DNA from: Deltaproteobacteria bacterium
GTDB lineage: Bacteria > Myxococcota_A > UBA9160 > UBA4427
Assembly: GCA_019310385.1 (NCBI GenBank)
Contig: JAFDEK010000016.1
Location: forward strand, 1 to 48,614
Length of the DNA: 48,614 nucleotides
Direction of reading: 5' to 3'
Shown piece by piece: positions 30,432 to 40,543 of this stretch. The notes beneath the pieces are model-generated. The model was not told the origin of the DNA. It worked only from the letters and a program-made list of their open reading frames with translations, and ran no database searches. Both the position numbers and the translations under genes were made by a program. How positions within the stretch are numbered: the stretch's first letter is position 1; every line of letters begins with the position of its first letter.

Positions 30432-31664
30432 ATGCCCGTCGACCGCCTGGCCCACGCGTTGCGAGATGAGCTCGCAGAGCTCGAGCGGACGGGAGGCCTC
30501 AAGGGCGCCGAGTCGGTCACCGTCGAGGTCGTCCCGGCCTCCGGCCCGCGCGGCCCGCGCTACCGCATCGCGGGCGAGGGCAAGCGCCTTTTCCTGCGCA
30601 TGAACTCCAACGGCTATCTCGGCATGGCTCTGCGCGAGGAGGTGATCGCCGCCGAAGAAGAAGCCGCTCGCCGCTTCGGCGCGGGGCCCCAGGCGGTGCG
30701 CTTCATCAGCGGCACCCACGCGCCCCATGTCGAGCTGGAGGCGAAGCTGGCGGCCTTTCACGATCGTGCGGCCGGCATGATCTTCAGCTCCGCCTACGCG
30801 ACGGTGATGGGGGTGCTCCCGCCCCTCGTCGGGCCCGAGACCGCGGTGATCAGCGACGCGCTGAACCACAACTCCATCATCAACGCCATGCGCCTGGCCC
30901 GGCCCGCCGAGAAGATCGTCTACGACCACCTGGATCTTTCCCAGCTCGATGCGGCACTCGCAGGTGCGGCCGGGCGCTGTCGCCGGGCCATCGTCGTGAC
31001 CGACGGCGTCTTCAGCATGCGGGGCGACCACGCGCCCCTCCATGACATCGCCGAGCGCGTGCGCGCCTGGGACGAGCACTTCCCGGAGAACGCGCTCCTG
31101 CTCGTGGACGACTCCCACGGCGTCGGCGCCCTGGGCGAGACGGGCCGCGGCAGCGAGGAGCACTGCGACGCCCGAGCGGACCTCCTTGTCGCCACCCTGG
31201 GCAAGGCCCTGGGCGTGAACGGCGGATACGTAGTGGGCGAAGACGACCTGATCGACTACCTGCGCGAACGCTCACCCTTCTACGTCTATTCCAACCCCAT
31301 CACGCCCGCCGAGGCTGCGGCAGCCGGCCGGGCCCTCGAGCTTCTCGACGGCGAGACTGGCCGCGGCTTGCTGACCCAGCTTCGCAGCGTGACGACCCGC
31401 TTCGAGCAGGGCCTCGTCGCGCTCGGCTACGAGACGATCCCGGGCCCCCATCCCGTGGTTCCGCTGCTGGTGCGCGACACCGCGCGCACCCGGGCCTTGG
31501 TCGCGCACCTGCGCGAGCACGGCGTCCTCGCCACGGGCCTCGCCTACCCCGTCGTTCCGAAGGGCGACGAGGAGATCCGCTTCCAGCTCAGCGCCGAGCA
31601 CACCGCCGCCGACGTCGACGAGGTTCTCGAGGCCCTCGCCGCCTTTCCCGGCCGGTCGAGCTGA
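30432..31664 (+). CDS. kbl: 2-amino-3-ketobutyrate CoA ligase (glycine C-acetyltransferase)
   Basis: A 410-residue PLP enzyme of the alpha-oxoamine synthase family. It cleaves 2-amino-3-ketobutyrate with CoA to glycine and acetyl-CoA. Landmarks are MNSNGYLGMA, RFISGTHAPHVELEAKLA, DALNHNSIINAMRL, VDDSHGVGALGETGRG and the PLP-binding K258 in VATLGKALGVNGGY. The ATG at 30432 has GAGGAG 9 bases upstream. Gene order after the threonine dehydrogenase supports KBL over the related AONS/ALAS/SPT enzymes. Confidence 0.92.
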   Translation: MPVDRLAHALRDELAELERTGGLKGAESVTVEVVPASGPRGPRYRIAGEGKRLFLRMNSNGYLGMALREEVIAAEEEAARRFGAGPQAVRFISGTHAPHVELEAKLAAFHDRAAGMIFSSAYATVMGVLPPLVGPETAVISDALNHNSIINAMRLARPAEKIVYDHLDLSQLDAALAGAAGRCRRAIVVTDGVFSMRGDHAPLHDIAERVRAWDEHFPENALLLVDDSHGVGALGETGRGSEEHCDARADLLVATLGKALGVNGGYVVGEDDLIDYLRERSPFYVYSNPITPAEAAAAGRALELLDGETGRGLLTQLRSVTTRFEQGLVALGYETIPGPHPVVPLLVRDTARTRALVAHLREHGVLATGLAYPVVPKGDEEIRFQLSAEHTAADVDEVLEALAAFPGRSS

Positions 31665-31726
31665 GGAGCCCGCCCTCCCTTTCCTTTTGCGCTCGCGCTT
31701 CGACGGTCACCAGCTCGGTCCCGAAA

Positions 31727-31763
31727 TAACGCAAGGTCAAGGACCGTCCCCCCCCTTCCGTTA
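31727..31763. repeat. REP-like repeat cluster 3: single 37-bp unit
   Basis: One unit bounded by TAACGCAAGG and CCTTCCGTTA with core AAGGACCGTCCCCCC. It lies in the 258-bp gap between kbl and groEL, which also holds the groEL terminator. It is nearly identical to unit b of cluster 2. Confidence 0.9.
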
Positions 31764-31864
31764 GGGGGGTCAGCCTTTTACGTTTCCTAGGGGAGCGAGG
31801 TGGGCGCCGCGCCAGGCGCCGAGGACGCGACCGCAACTCCGGGCACGCCGCGCCAGAACGCGAA

Positions 31865-31895
31865 GAGCCCCGACACCTGAACGGTGCCGGGGCTC
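31865..31895 (-). terminator. Strong hairpin downstream of groEL
   Basis: Arms GAGCCCCGACACC and GGTGCCGGGGCTC (12 of 13 pairs) enclose a 5-base loop, 27 bases past the groEL stop. No long U-tract follows, so it may also act as an mRNA-stabilising stem; it could serve convergent kbl too. Confidence 0.65.
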
Positions 31896-31922
31896 CTCTA
31901 ATCACTCTGGGCCGAGGCCGGG

Positions 31923-33581
<1,659 letters not shown>

Positions 33582-33840
33582 TCTCGCTTTTCCCTTCTTG
33601 GCGGACTCACTGGCGCCCGCATTGACTGGTGGATGACTGTCTTCCTGCCGTCGCCTTCCTGCCATCGACCGGATGGGCGACCGAAACCCCTGTTCGTCCT
33701 GCCTGGTAGCGCCGGGCCGTGAAGACGCCCCGTGCCCTCCCCCGCCGGGGAGCGAGGCGAGAATCCTCGACACCCGGGCTGCCGGTGCAAGGGGTGCCGC
33801 CGGATTTTTCGCCGGAGCGGGCCCTCATGCACAATCCGGG

Positions 33841-35880
33841 CTAGGCGAGGAAGTCCCGCACCTTCGAGCTGAGCCCGTCCGGAGTGAAGCCAAATTTCTC
33901 GGCAAGGTCGGCCGCCGGGGCCGAGGCGCCGAATCGGTCGATCCCGCAGACCAGGCCGCGCCGGCCCACCAGGCGCCGGAAGCTCTCGCCGCGCCCCGCC
34001 TCCACGGCCACCGCGGGCACGTCGTCGGGCACCAGAGCCGTCTGATAGGCGTCCGGCTGGCTCTCGAAGAGCTCGAGGCAGGGAACCGAGACCACCCGGG
34101 CGCGGATCCCCTCCCCGTCGAGCTTCGCCGCCGCGTCACAGGCCAGAGCCACCTCGGACCCGCTCGCGAGCAGAACGACGTCGAGGTCCCCCTCGGGCTC
34201 ACGCACCGTGTAGGCCCCCTTCCACACCTCCTCCAGCTCGAATCCGGCCGCGCGCTGCAAGGCGGGCAAGGTCTGCCGGGTAAGGGAGAGCATGGCCGGC
34301 CCTTCGGCGCGCTCCAGGATCCACGCGTACGCCATGGCGGTCTCGATGCCATCCGCGGGGCGAAAGACCGTGAGCCCCGGAATCGCACGCAGGGAGTCGA
34401 GCTGCTCGATGGGCTGGTGGGTGGGACCATCCTCGCCCACGAAGATCGAGTCGTGGGTAAAAACGAAGATCGAGCGCAGCTTCATGAGGGCCGCCATGCG
34501 AATCGCGGGCCGCATGTAGTCGCTGAAGATCAGGAAGGTCCCCGAATAGGGAAGGAAGGTCCCGTCCAGGGCGAGGCCGTTCGTAACGGCCGCCATGGCG
34601 TGCTCACGCACTCCGAAGTGGACGTTGCGTCCGGCGTAGAAGGCACCCGGGCCTCCGACCACGCCCACCTCCTTCAAGATGGGCGGTGCCGCCGAGCCGG
34701 CCAGGTCCGCCGAGCCGCCCGCCATGTAGGGGACGAGCCCCGACAGCTTCTCGAGCACGCTGCCCGAGTGCTTGCGGGTGGCCGCGTCGACGTCCATGCC
34801 CTCGGCCAGGCGGGCGCCGAGGCCCTGGGGAAGCTCGCGCCGGCGCGCGGCGTCCCACGCCCGTGCGCGCTCGGGCTGCGCCTCTCGCCACGCGGCGCTA
34901 TGGACGTCGAGGGCCTCGCGCTCGGCGCGCTTGGCAGCGCTGCGCTCGGCAAAGTAGGCGGCCACGTCCTCGGGAACCAGGAATTCGGGCTCGAGGGGCC
35001 AGCCCGCCTTCTCCTTGCTGCGCGCGATCTCCTCGGCGCCCAGAGGCGAGCCGTGGGCCTTGCTCTTCCCGGCCACGGCCGGACTCCCCAGGCCGATCAC
35101 GGTGCGGGTAATAATCAAGGAGGGACGCTCGACGTCGCTCTTGGCCTCTTCGAGGGCGGCGCGTAGGGCGGCGTGATCCTGGCCGTCCAGGGGTCCCAGC
35201 ACCTGCCAGCCGTAGGCCTCGTAGCGCCGGCCCACGTCCTCGGTGAAAGCGAGGTCCGTGCCACCGTCGATGGTGATGGAGTTGTCGTCGTAGAGGAAGA
35301 TCAGGTTGCCGAGCTTCAGGTGCCCGGCCAGGGAGCTCGCCTCCCCCGAGATGCCCTCCATGAAATCGCCGTCGCCCGCGATGCCGTAGACGAAGTGGCC
35401 ACCGGGCGCTCCCGTGCCCTCGTCCTCGCCGCCTCCTCCTTCGGCCCCGCCGAACTGGTCCCGGGCCATGCGGCCGCCCAGCGCCATCCCGACGGCGTGG
35501 GAGATCCCCTGGCCCAGGGGACCCGTGGTGATCTCGACGCCCTCCGTCTCGCCGTACTCGGGGTGCCCGGGCGTCTTGGAGTCGAGCTGGCGGAAGTTCT
35601 GGATGTCCTCCTCGCTGAGCCCGAAGCCGTAGAGGTACAGCAGCGAGTAGAGCAGCATGGAGGCGTGACCGTTGGAGAGCACGAAGCGGTCGCGCATGGG
35701 CCAATCGGGATCGCTGGGGTCGAAGCGCAGCTGGGAGTCCCAGAGCTCGAAGGCGGGCCCGGCCAATCCCATGGGAGCACCGGGGTGGCCACTATTGGCA
35801 CGCTGGACCGCGTCGACGGCCAGGAAGCGGATGGTGTTCTCGATCCGTTCGCGCAGCTGGGGGGTGAGTTCGATGGCCAT
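33841..35880 (-). CDS. tkt: Transketolase
   Basis: A 679-residue thiamine-diphosphate enzyme of the pentose phosphate pathway. Markers are the N-terminal NSGHPGAPMGLAGPAFELW, TGPLGQGISHAVGMALGGRM, the ThDP motif GDGDFMEGISGEASSLAGH to LIFLYDDNSITIDG, and the central REHAMAAVTNGLAL and THDSIFVGEDGPTHQPIEQLDSLR blocks. Residues about 146-160 hold a Gly/Glu-rich insertion (GGAEGGGGEDEGTGAPGG) of low complexity. The ATG has GAGAGG 5 bases upstream. groEL lies 259 bp downstream in the same direction. Confidence 0.96.
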   Translation of the reverse strand: MAIELTPQLRERIENTIRFLAVDAVQRANSGHPGAPMGLAGPAFELWDSQLRFDPSDPDWPMRDRFVLSNGHASMLLYSLLYLYGFGLSEEDIQNFRQLDSKTPGHPEYGETEGVEITTGPLGQGISHAVGMALGGRMARDQFGGAEGGGGEDEGTGAPGGHFVYGIAGDGDFMEGISGEASSLAGHLKLGNLIFLYDDNSITIDGGTDLAFTEDVGRRYEAYGWQVLGPLDGQDHAALRAALEEAKSDVERPSLIITRTVIGLGSPAVAGKSKAHGSPLGAEEIARSKEKAGWPLEPEFLVPEDVAAYFAERSAAKRAEREALDVHSAAWREAQPERARAWDAARRRELPQGLGARLAEGMDVDAATRKHSGSVLEKLSGLVPYMAGGSADLAGSAAPPILKEVGVVGGPGAFYAGRNVHFGVREHAMAAVTNGLALDGTFLPYSGTFLIFSDYMRPAIRMAALMKLRSIFVFTHDSIFVGEDGPTHQPIEQLDSLRAIPGLTVFRPADGIETAMAYAWILERAEGPAMLSLTRQTLPALQRAAGFELEEVWKGAYTVREPEGDLDVVLLASGSEVALACDAAAKLDGEGIRARVVSVPCLELFESQPDAYQTALVPDDVPAVAVEAGRGESFRRLVGRRGLVCGIDRFGASAPAADLAEKFGFTPDGLSSKVRDFLA

Positions 35881-35985
35881 GGATCCTCTCTGGCTCTGGG
35901 AAGCGACCGTGAGGCGGCGGGGGTCGGCCTGCCGGACTTTACATTGGATGCCCCGAATCGGGAAGCGCGAGAGGGCGACCGGCGC

Positions 35986-36522
35986 TCACTTCCCCGCGCG
36001 TGCCCCGAGGCGGCTGCGGCCCAGCTCCTCGAGGGCCTCGGGGGCCGGAGGAAAGGCCGCAAAGACATTGAGGGAGTACTGCTCCCGGCGCTGTCCCCGG
36101 TAGTAGTCGCCCGTCGGCCCCTCGGGCCTGGCGATCTCCTCGGCGTCCACCTCGAGGCGCAGATAGCGGGTCGAGCCTTCCCCCAGCTCCAGGGGAATGG
36201 AGTTCCAGCCTGCCGCCCAGGGGAGCGCGCCGCCCCAGCGCATCGCGAGCTCGTGACGTCTGGGGGTGAGGACGAACCACAGGTACTGGCGATTGCCGAT
36301 CTTGCCGACCCGCTCGCCGTCCAGCTCGAGGACCACGGCCCCGCTGGATGGCAGCCGGTCCTGGCGGTAGACGTAGAGCAGGGCGCGACCCGGTCCCGGC
36401 GCCGCCAGCGCGCTGAAGGCCGGACCGGGATCGGGCGTCGAGACGCAGGCCGACAGCAGGGCGGCGGCCAATCCGAGGAAGAGCGCGCCGCGGACTCCCG
36501 AGTGATGTCCCGTCGTTGTCAC
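35986..36522 (-). CDS. Small lipoprotein, DUF2846-like
   Basis: A 178-residue protein with a lipoprotein signal, VTTTGHHSGVRGALFLGLAAALLSAC (Cys26). The mature part ALLYVYRQDRLPSSGAVVLELDGERVGKIGNRQYLWFVLTPRRHEL resembles the DUF2846 beta-sandwich lipoproteins. The GTG start places the signal at the N-terminus and has GGGAG just upstream; a start at 36573 would add 17 residues. Tkt is the next gene downstream, 105 bp away. Function unknown. Confidence 0.75.
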   Translation of the reverse strand: MTTTGHHSGVRGALFLGLAAALLSACVSTPDPGPAFSALAAPGPGRALLYVYRQDRLPSSGAVVLELDGERVGKIGNRQYLWFVLTPRRHELAMRWGGALPWAAGWNSIPLELGEGSTRYLRLEVDAEEIARPEGPTGDYYRGQRREQYSLNVFAAFPPAPEALEELGRSRLGARAGK

Positions 36523-36675
36523 GCTCTCCCGCCGCTCCTCGTTCGGGCGCCCCCCGCTGGCCGGCGGGTGCACGGGCGCACGATAGCGATCCGCCGGGTG
36601 GCCGCCCCGCCCGGGCGGGCCGGCACCCTGCCGAGGCCTCGCCGGCGACCCCCCGTGGGCGGCGGCGGCGGGCCG

Positions 36676-37436
36676 CTTAGCTTCGATGCCGTGCTCTGCT
36701 ACGAGCAGGCTCGGCCGGCGACTCGGCCTGGGGCTTCGCGATACAGAGCATCGTCACCCACTACATCATCACCTACGGCAGCGACGAGCAGAAGCAACGC
36801 TGGCTGCCGGGCCTCGCCTCGGGCGAGCGCATCGCGGCCCTCGCCATGACGGAACCCGGCTGCGGATCCGATCTGCAGGCCATCTCGACGTTGGCTGAGC
36901 GGGACGGCGGCGAGCGCCGCCTCAACGGATCGAAGACCTTCATCACCAACGGCCAGCTCGCGAACCTCGTCTGCGTCGCAGCACGCACCGGAGAGGCGAA
37001 GGGCGGGAGGGGCGTCTCCCTGGTCTTCGTCGAGACGGAGGACGCCCCGGGATTCCGGCGAGGACAGAACCTCGAGAAGATCGGCATGAAGGGGCAGGAC
37101 ACTTCCGAGCTCTTCTTCGAAGATCTACGGGTCCCGGAATCGAACCTGCTCGCCGAGGCCAAGACCAAGACCGAGGTCCTGCGCTCCTTCGTCAATGACT
37201 GTGTCGAGCGCCTCGACGCCGGCAGCCTCGATCCCGCGACCGCCTCCATGGCCAAATGGTGGGGCAGCCAGATGCAGTGCGAAGTAGCCGACGAGTGCCT
37301 CCAGCTCTTCGGGGGCTACGGCTACATGGCCGAGTATCCCATCGCGCGGCTCTACTCCGACGCCCGGGTGCAGAAGATCTACGCGGGCGCCAACGAGGTG
37401 ATGAAGGAGCTGATCGCGCGATCCCTGGACACCTGA
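36676..37436 (+). pseudogene. Decayed acyl-CoA dehydrogenase
   Basis: A remnant of a roughly 380-residue acyl-CoA dehydrogenase carrying three lesions. (1) The N-terminal third is absent; homology begins at LSFDAVLCYEQAR near 36676. (2) A one-base deletion near 36712-36714 separates that piece from AGDSAWGFAIQSIVTHYI, which continues in the frame of 36720-37436. (3) After the mid-domain (MTEPGCGSDLQ, FITNG, KIGMKGQDTSELFFEDLRVPESNLL) an in-frame deletion of roughly 55-60 residues near 37151 joins directly to AEAKTKTEVLRSF; the lost part includes the E-R-FG-I helices that bind FAD at the dimer interface. The C-terminus (QLFGGYGYMAEYPIARLYSDARVQKIYAGANEVMKE) with its Glu is intact. The open 196-codon stretch from ATG 36846 might be annotated as a gene, but it cannot fold as a normal enzyme. 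Confidence 0.85.
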
Positions 37437-37471
37437 GGAGCGCCGTCGCGCACGAAAATCGCGCGGGCGAC

Positions 37472-40400
37472 TCAGGGCGCAGCGCGTGGTTGGTAGGGCA
37501 GCCGGAAGAAGGTGACGTAGAGAACCGGCACGACCACGAGGGTCAACACAGTCGCAAACCCCAGCCCTGCCATGATCGTCACCGCCATGCTCTGGAAGAA
37601 CAGGTCGGGCAGCAGGGGGATCATTCCCAGGATGGTGGTCAGCGCTGCCATGGAAACCGGCCGCAAACGGCTAACGGCGGCACCGAACACCGCCTGGTAA
37701 GGCTCCGCTCCCTGGCCGCTTTCCACGGAAATCTGGTCCATCAGCACGATGCCGTTCTTGATCACCATACCGGACAAACTGAGCATCCCGAGCAGTGCCA
37801 TGAAGGAAAAGGGCTTGCCTGCCAGCAGCAGGCCGCAGGTGACGCCGATTACTGCCAGAGGCACCGTACACCAGACCACGACGGTTTTCTTCACCGAATT
37901 GAATAGCAACACGGTGATGATGAACATGGCCAGGAATCCCATTGGCAGGGTTCGAAAAATCGGCTCCTTGGCGTCGTTGGATTTCTCGAATTCGCCGCCC
38001 CACTCCAGGCTGTAGCCCTCGGGCAATGCAAGCGCTTCCACCTGCGCGCGCAACGCATCATGCAGGTCCGTCACAGTCCCGTCGTGCGATGGGTGGGGGT
38101 CCATCATGACAGTGATGGTTCGCCTGCGATCCCGGCGTACGATCAACGCATCCTCCCACTCCACGTTGAAGGCAGTCACCAACTCCGTCAGCGGCATATA
38201 GGCGCCACCGACGGGGCTCCAGACCTTGATCTCTTCCAGTGCGCCGACTTCATTGCGCTCCAGCTCCGGAGGGCGCAGGATGATGGGTAGCAACCTGGTG
38301 CCGTCCCGATACAGGCCAATCCGTTTTCCGGCAAAACTGGTCAGCAGCGCATCATCGATATCTCTCTTGGAGACCCCAGCGCGGCGGGCCTGGGCCTCGG
38401 AGAACTGGGGGCGCATGACTTTCTGCCGCGAGCGCCAGTCGTCGCGCACGGCAAACCCCGCCACCTGCTGCCGGTAGATGTCCCGGATCTGCGTCGACAG
38501 ATTGCGCAGCACTTCCGGGTCGGGACCGCTGATGCGCGCTTCGATCTTGCCGTCCGGCTGGGGACCCACCATGAGCCTCTTGAAGTTGACCTGGGCCCCG
38601 GCATGGTTGCCAGCGAGGTAGGCGAAAGCGCCGTCCATGGCGAACTGAATGCCCTCCAGGTCGTTGGTGCGAACCAGAAACTGGGTGTAGGAGCCGTAGG
38701 GCTTCTCCGGCTTGTAGGGCAGCATGAATCGCATCGCCCCGCGGCCCACAGTGGTGGTCACCGAGTTCACTTCGGGAATCTCCCGCAGGGCCCGCTCGAT
38801 CACCTGCGATTGCCGCAGGTTGTCGCGAATGTCCGTACCCTGGGGCAGCCACAGGTCGATCGTAAATATCGGCGAATTCATCGGCGGGAAGAACTCGTTC
38901 TTCACCAAGCCAAAGCCCTGGATCGCCATGGCCAGCAGCGCCACCATCAGCAGAATCGTCAGCCAGCGAAAGCGCATTGCAATATCGAGCAGCGCCTTGA
39001 ACCCGGAGAACAGCAGCCCCTGGTAGGGGTCTTCGTTGATTGCCTTCGCCCCACCCGCATCCGGCACCTTCAGCAACAGCTCGGCAAAGAAGGGGGTGAT
39101 GGTGATGGCGGTGAACCAGCTGAGAAACAGGGCATACAGCAATACCCAGAACAGGGAGCCGGCGATTTCACCAGTGGCATCATCGGACAGACCGATGGGT
39201 GCAAAGGCGATGATGGCAATCACAGTAGCGCCCAGCAGCGGCCACAGGGTCTGGCCCACGATGGCATCCGCCGCTTCCCGCTTGCTGCTGCCGCGCTGCA
39301 TGCCGGTCGAAATGCCGTCGACCACTACGATCGCGTTATCCACCAGCATTCCCAGTGCTACCACCAACGCGCCCAGCGAGATACGCTGCAGCTCGAGGCC
39401 CTGCATGTTCATGAAGACAAAGGTGCCCATGATCGTGACCAGCAACACGCCGCCCACCAGTAGCGCGCTGCGCAGGCCCATGAAGACCATCAATACCGCG
39501 ATGACGATGGCTACCGCCTGGGCCAGGCTGATCAGGAAGGCGTCGATGGCTTCCACCACCTGGGCCGGCTGGTTGTAGAAGATCGCCGTTTCCAGCCCCC
39601 AGGGTCGCTCGTACTCCAGTTCCTGCAGGCGTTCTTCAATTGCCCTGCCGACTTCGACCACATTGGAGCCAGAAGCAAAGGACACCCCCAGCGCGATCGC
39701 TTCCCGGCCGTCCTGCAAGTAGACATTGCTGGGAATGTCCTGGTAGTCCCGGCGAATCGTTGCCACATCCCGCAGGTGAATCAGCTGTGTTTCGCCGGGC
39801 AGGGAGACAATCAGGTCACCGAGTTCTTCGACATCGTCAAACTCGCCGGTGGGATGGAAGCGAATGTATTCGCTGCCCATCATCAGGCCACCAGCATTGG
39901 AGACGGTGTTCTGTGTCTCCAGTAAATCGTAGAAACGATCTACAGGGATACCCAGGGTGCCCAACTTGTGCATGGAAAGCTCGACGAAGACCTGTTCCGC
40001 CTGCTGCCCCGCCAGGGCCACCTTGCCGACGCCCTCCACCAGCACGAGCTCCCGCGTCAGGAGATCGACGTAATCCCGCAGGTCGGAGTAGGCGTAGCCG
40101 TCGCCGAACACGGCAATCATGAGCCCGAACACATCGCCGTAGTCATCGTTGACCCAGGGAGTCTGCACACCGGGCGGAAATGTGCCCTTCAGGTCGCCGA
40201 CCTTTCGCCGCAACTCATCCCATATCTGTGGCAGCTCGTCAGGGCCGTACTGGTTCTGCATTTTTACGGTGATCTGAGACAGCCCAGTGGAGGAGATGGA
40301 AGTGATGTGGTCCACGTAGGCCAGCTGCTGGATGGCGTTCTCGATGGGAAAGGTGACTTCCAGCTCGACCTGCTCCGGGGAGGCGCCCGGGTAACGGGTG

Positions 40401-40543
40401 ATCACCATCGCCTCCTTGATGATGAAATCAGGATCCTCCAGCCGCGGTAGCGCTTCGAAGGCTTGCCAGCCGCCGAAAACCAGGAGCAGTGTGACCAGAC
40501 CGGAAATCAGCCGGTTCTGCATGAAGAAGGAGGCAATCTTCAT
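37472..40543 (-). CDS. RND efflux permease, system 1
   Basis: A 1023-residue inner-membrane proton-driven exporter of the AcrB/HAE-1-like superfamily with the usual 12-helix, duplicated layout and two large periplasmic loops. It starts MKIASFFMQNRLISGLVTLLLVFGGW; the motif LVALGMLVDNAIVVVDG in TM4 has a single Asp (D-N rather than the D-D pair of AcrB), and SGMVIKNGIVLMDQ carries the TM10 lysine. Its ATG shares one base with the stop of the adaptor gene (TGATG), so translation is coupled. G+C is clearly lower than the neighbours: 65 of 120 bases in 39841-39960. No TolC-type partner is in the window. Substrate unknown. Confidence 0.94.
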   Translation of the reverse strand: MKIASFFMQNRLISGLVTLLLVFGGWQAFEALPRLEDPDFIIKEAMVITRYPGASPEQVELEVTFPIENAIQQLAYVDHITSISSTGLSQITVKMQNQYGPDELPQIWDELRRKVGDLKGTFPPGVQTPWVNDDYGDVFGLMIAVFGDGYAYSDLRDYVDLLTRELVLVEGVGKVALAGQQAEQVFVELSMHKLGTLGIPVDRFYDLLETQNTVSNAGGLMMGSEYIRFHPTGEFDDVEELGDLIVSLPGETQLIHLRDVATIRRDYQDIPSNVYLQDGREAIALGVSFASGSNVVEVGRAIEERLQELEYERPWGLETAIFYNQPAQVVEAIDAFLISLAQAVAIVIAVLMVFMGLRSALLVGGVLLVTIMGTFVFMNMQGLELQRISLGALVVALGMLVDNAIVVVDGISTGMQRGSSKREAADAIVGQTLWPLLGATVIAIIAFAPIGLSDDATGEIAGSLFWVLLYALFLSWFTAITITPFFAELLLKVPDAGGAKAINEDPYQGLLFSGFKALLDIAMRFRWLTILLMVALLAMAIQGFGLVKNEFFPPMNSPIFTIDLWLPQGTDIRDNLRQSQVIERALREIPEVNSVTTTVGRGAMRFMLPYKPEKPYGSYTQFLVRTNDLEGIQFAMDGAFAYLAGNHAGAQVNFKRLMVGPQPDGKIEARISGPDPEVLRNLSTQIRDIYRQQVAGFAVRDDWRSRQKVMRPQFSEAQARRAGVSKRDIDDALLTSFAGKRIGLYRDGTRLLPIILRPPELERNEVGALEEIKVWSPVGGAYMPLTELVTAFNVEWEDALIVRRDRRRTITVMMDPHPSHDGTVTDLHDALRAQVEALALPEGYSLEWGGEFEKSNDAKEPIFRTLPMGFLAMFIITVLLFNSVKKTVVVWCTVPLAVIGVTCGLLLAGKPFSFMALLGMLSLSGMVIKNGIVLMDQISVESGQGAEPYQAVFGAAVSRLRPVSMAALTTILGMIPLLPDLFFQSMAVTIMAGLGFATVLTLVVVPVLYVTFFRLPYQPRAAP

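Noticed and set aside
33582..33840. CIRCE/HrcA operator or groES upstream of groEL.
   Set aside because: No TTAGCACTC-N9-GAGTGCTAA-like inverted repeat and no GroES-like frame in this gap.
36574..36675. G/C palindrome CCCGCCCGGGCGGG (36606-36619) as a terminator or operator.
   Set aside because: Very G/C-rich context makes chance self-complementarity likely, no U-tract follows, and it lies in decaying sequence.
36846..37436. Reading the 196-codon open frame as a functional acyl-CoA dehydrogenase.
   Set aside because: The N-terminal third is missing, a frameshift lies upstream, and about 55-60 residues are deleted from the FAD/dimer region.
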